64,000 nt of DNA. Origin: Dryocola sp051297175 (GTDB taxonomy: Bacteria; Pseudomonadota; Gammaproteobacteria; Enterobacterales; Enterobacteriaceae). A program made the translations under genes and the position numbers. Below are positions 62,145-64,000 of the stretch, in pieces. The stretch spans positions 4,154,001 through 4,218,000 of the forward strand of contig NZ_JBINNY010000001.1 of the NCBI RefSeq assembly GCF_051297175.1, read 5' to 3'. Below the pieces are notes generated by a model, which saw only the letters and a program-made list of their open reading frames with translations, was not told the DNA's origin and ran no database searches. How positions within the stretch are numbered: the stretch's first letter is position 1; every line of letters begins with the position of its first letter.

Positions 62145-63998
62145 TTACATCACCAGGCGGCGAATGTCTGACAGCATGTTGTTGATGATGGTGATGAAGC
62201 GAGCCCCATCAGCACCGTCAATCACGCGGTGGTCGAAGGAAAGAGACATCGGCATCATCAGACGCGGTGCGAACTCTTTACCGTTCCAGACCGGCTCCAT
62301 CGCAGACTTGGAGACACCCAGGATAGCCACTTCCGGCGCGTTAACGATTGGCGCGAAGTGAGTCGTCCCGATACCGCCGAGGCTTGAAATGGTGAAGCAA
62401 CCGCCCTGCATTTCGCCTGCGGTCAGCTTGCCGTCGCGCGCTTTCTTGGAGATAGCCATCAGTTCGCGAGACAGTTCAGTGATGCTCTTCTTGTTCACAT
62501 CTTTGAACACTGGCACAACCAGACCGTTTGGCGTATCAACCGCAACACCGATGTTGATGTATTTTTTCAGCGTCAGCTTCTGGCCGTCTTCGGACAGGGA
62601 GCTGTTGAAGCGTGGCATCTGCTCAAGGGCTGCTGCAACGGCTTTCATGATGAACACAACAGGTGTGAACTTCACGTCCAGCTTACGCTTAGCCGCTTCG
62701 TCGTTCTGCTGCTTGCGGAACGCTTCCAGATCGGTGATATCGGTTTTGTCGAAGTGCGTAACGTGCGGGATCATCACCCAGTTACGGCTCAGGTTCGCGC
62801 CAGAGATTTTCTGGATGCGGCCCAGTTCAACTTCTTCGATTTCGCCGAACTTGCTGAAATCAACTTTCGGCCATGGCAGCATGCCTGGCAGACCGCCGCC
62901 GCTCGCCGCTGCTGGTGCAGTTTCAGCGCGCTTAACAGCGTCTTTCACGTATGCCTGAACGTCTTCGCGCAGGATACGGCCTTTGCGGCCAGTGCCTTTC
63001 ACTTTCGCCAGGTTAACACCAAACTCGCGCGCCAGACGGCGAATCAGCGGGGTGGCGTGAACGTAAGCGTCGTTTTCAGCGAAGTCAGATTTGCCTTCGG
63101 CTTTCGCAGGTGCCGCAGCCGGTTTTTCAGCTTTCGCCGCAGGAGCCGGAGCCGCTGCTTCCTGTTTTGCTGCCGGAGCCGCAGGTGCAGCGCCTTCAAC
63201 TTCGAAGACCATAATCAGGGAGCCGGTGGACACTTTGTCGCCGGTGCTGATTTTGATTTCTTTCACAACGCCCGCGAACGGCGCAGGGACTTCCATAGAA
63301 GCTTTGTCACCTTCAACGGTGATCAGTGACTGTTCAGCGGCAACTTTATCGCCCACTTTCACCATCACTTCGGTCACTTCTACTTCATCGCCGCCGATAT
63401 CCGGCACGTTAACTTCTTTAGAGCCGGAAGCGGCTGGCGCGGCCTGAGCCGGTGCAGCTTCAGCTTTGGTTTCAGCAGCGGCAGGTGCAGCACCCGCTAC
63501 TTCGAAGACCATGATCAGGGAGCCGGTAGACACTTTGTCGCCGGTGCTGATTTTGATTTCTTTCACAACGCCCGCGAACGGCGCAGGAACTTCCATAGAC
63601 GCTTTGTCACCTTCAACGGTGATGAGGCTTTGCTCTGCTTCTACTTTGTCGCCCACTTTTACCATGATCTCAGTGACTTCTACTTCGTCACCGCCGATGT
63701 CCGGCACGTTCACTTCTTTCGCTGCCGCGGCCGCTGGGGCTGCTGCAGGCGCTGCTTCTTTCTTCTCTTCTGCCTTGGCAGGCGCAGCGTCAGCTGCACC
63801 GTCGGCGGAATCGAAAATCATGATAAGTGCACCGGTCTCGGTTTTGTCGCCAACAGAGACTTTGATCTCTTTAACAACGCCAGCCTTTGGAGACGGAACT
63901 TCCATAGAAGCCTTGTCACCTTCCACGGTGATCAGCGACTGTTCAGCTTCAACTTTGTCGCCAACTTTGACCAGGATCTCGGTGATTTCAACTTCATC
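62145..63998 (-). CDS. aceF: Pyruvate dehydrogenase E2, dihydrolipoamide acetyltransferase (5' end cut by window)
   Basis: AceF is the core of the pyruvate dehydrogenase complex, moving acetyl groups to CoA. About 617 codons are present; roughly the first dozen lie outside. Three tandem lipoyl domains each carry the lipoylated Lys in EGDKASMEVP, joined by Ala/Pro-rich linkers. Then come an E3-binding domain (ATPLIRRLAREFGVNLAKVKG near residue 320) and the catalytic domain with SFDHRVIDGADG near the C-terminus (catalytic His and Asp). The lipoyl repeats are nearly identical at DNA level. lpd is downstream. Confidence 0.98.
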   Translation of the reverse strand, partial: DEVEITEILVKVGDKVEAEQSLITVEGDKASMEVPSPKAGVVKEIKVSVGDKTETGALIMIFDSADGAADAAPAKAEEKKEAAPAAAPAAAAAKEVNVPDIGGDEVEVTEIMVKVGDKVEAEQSLITVEGDKASMEVPAPFAGVVKEIKISTGDKVSTGSLIMVFEVAGAAPAAAETKAEAAPAQAAPAASGSKEVNVPDIGGDEVEVTEVMVKVGDKVAAEQSLITVEGDKASMEVPAPFAGVVKEIKISTGDKVSTGSLIMVFEVEGAAPAAPAAKQEAAAPAPAAKAEKPAAAPAKAEGKSDFAENDAYVHATPLIRRLAREFGVNLAKVKGTGRKGRILREDVQAYVKDAVKRAETAPAAASGGGLPGMLPWPKVDFSKFGEIEEVELGRIQKISGANLSRNWVMIPHVTHFDKTDITDLEAFRKQQNDEAAKRKLDVKFTPVVFIMKAVAAALEQMPRFNSSLSEDGQKLTLKKYINIGVAVDTPNGLVVPVFKDVNKKSITELSRELMAISKKARDGKLTAGEMQGGCFTISSLGGIGTTHFAPIVNAPEVAILGVSKSAMEPVWNGKEFAPRLMMPMSLSFDHRVIDGADGARFITIINNMLSDIRRLVM

Positions 63999-64000
63999 AG

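Overview
This window is chromosomal core sequence from a gamma-proteobacterium of the Enterobacterales, most likely the Enterobacteriaceae (an Enterobacter/Cedecea/Kosakonia-like relative of Escherichia). Gene content, gene order and protein lengths match, almost gene for gene, the 2.5-4.5 minute region of the E. coli map. The window reads that map backwards, from bamA at the left to aceF at the right. Both ends cut a gene: bamA lacks its C-terminal part and aceF lacks its first codons. The genus cannot be fixed from the sequence alone. I see no tRNA, rRNA, insertion sequence, prophage or CRISPR array.

Layout. 1-8.6 kb (minus strand) carries envelope and translation genes: bamA, rseP, cdsA, ispU, dxr, frr, pyrH, tsf, rpsB with its leader. 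8.7-13.6 kb (plus) is map, glnD, dapD, yaeH. 13.7-18.1 kb (minus) is cdaR, degP (sigma-E type promoter), dgt. 18.2-20.3 kb (plus) is mtnN-btuF-yadS. Then come erpA and clcA (minus), hemL (plus), the ferrichrome operon fhuACDB (minus, Fur box), mrcB and hrpB (minus). 35.1-42.1 kb (plus) is thpR-sfsA, dksA-gluQ, pcnB-folK, panB-panC, panD. 42.2-45.8 kb (minus) is yadE, yadI, yadHG. After that: can (plus), hpt (minus), gcd (plus, CRP site), cueO (minus, CueR-type promoter), yacC, speE-speD (plus), yacL (minus), a small accessory block, acnB (minus), a second accessory gene, lpd and aceF (minus).

Accessory and unusual parts. The backbone departs from the E. coli arrangement, as I remember it, in two insertions and several absences. 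Three A/T-richer genes for exported proteins of unknown function lie between yacL and acnB (54.3-56.7 kb). A lone A/T-rich gene lies between acnB and lpd (59.8-60.4 kb), where E. coli has yacH. It encodes a 211-residue protein with a papain-like Cys/His/Asp arrangement resembling YopT-type (C58) cysteine proteases, and is the best candidate here for something undescribed. E. coli's yad fimbrial cluster (folK-panB), yadD (panC-panD), yaeI and yacH are absent. Two families of REP-like palindromes sit at five gene ends.

Regulatory reading. Translation starts are often non-ATG: GTG for frr, btuF, hrpB, panC, gcd and acnB, TTG for speD, and an apparent ATT for pcnB, as known in E. coli. Recognisable control sites include a Fur box (fhuA), a 19-bp-spacer CueR promoter (cueO), a CRP palindrome (gcd), a sigma-E promoter (degP), a Cra-like box plus sigma-70 promoter (acnB), a 20-bp perfect palindrome inside the lpd promoter, and a stringent-type promoter with structured leader (rpsB).
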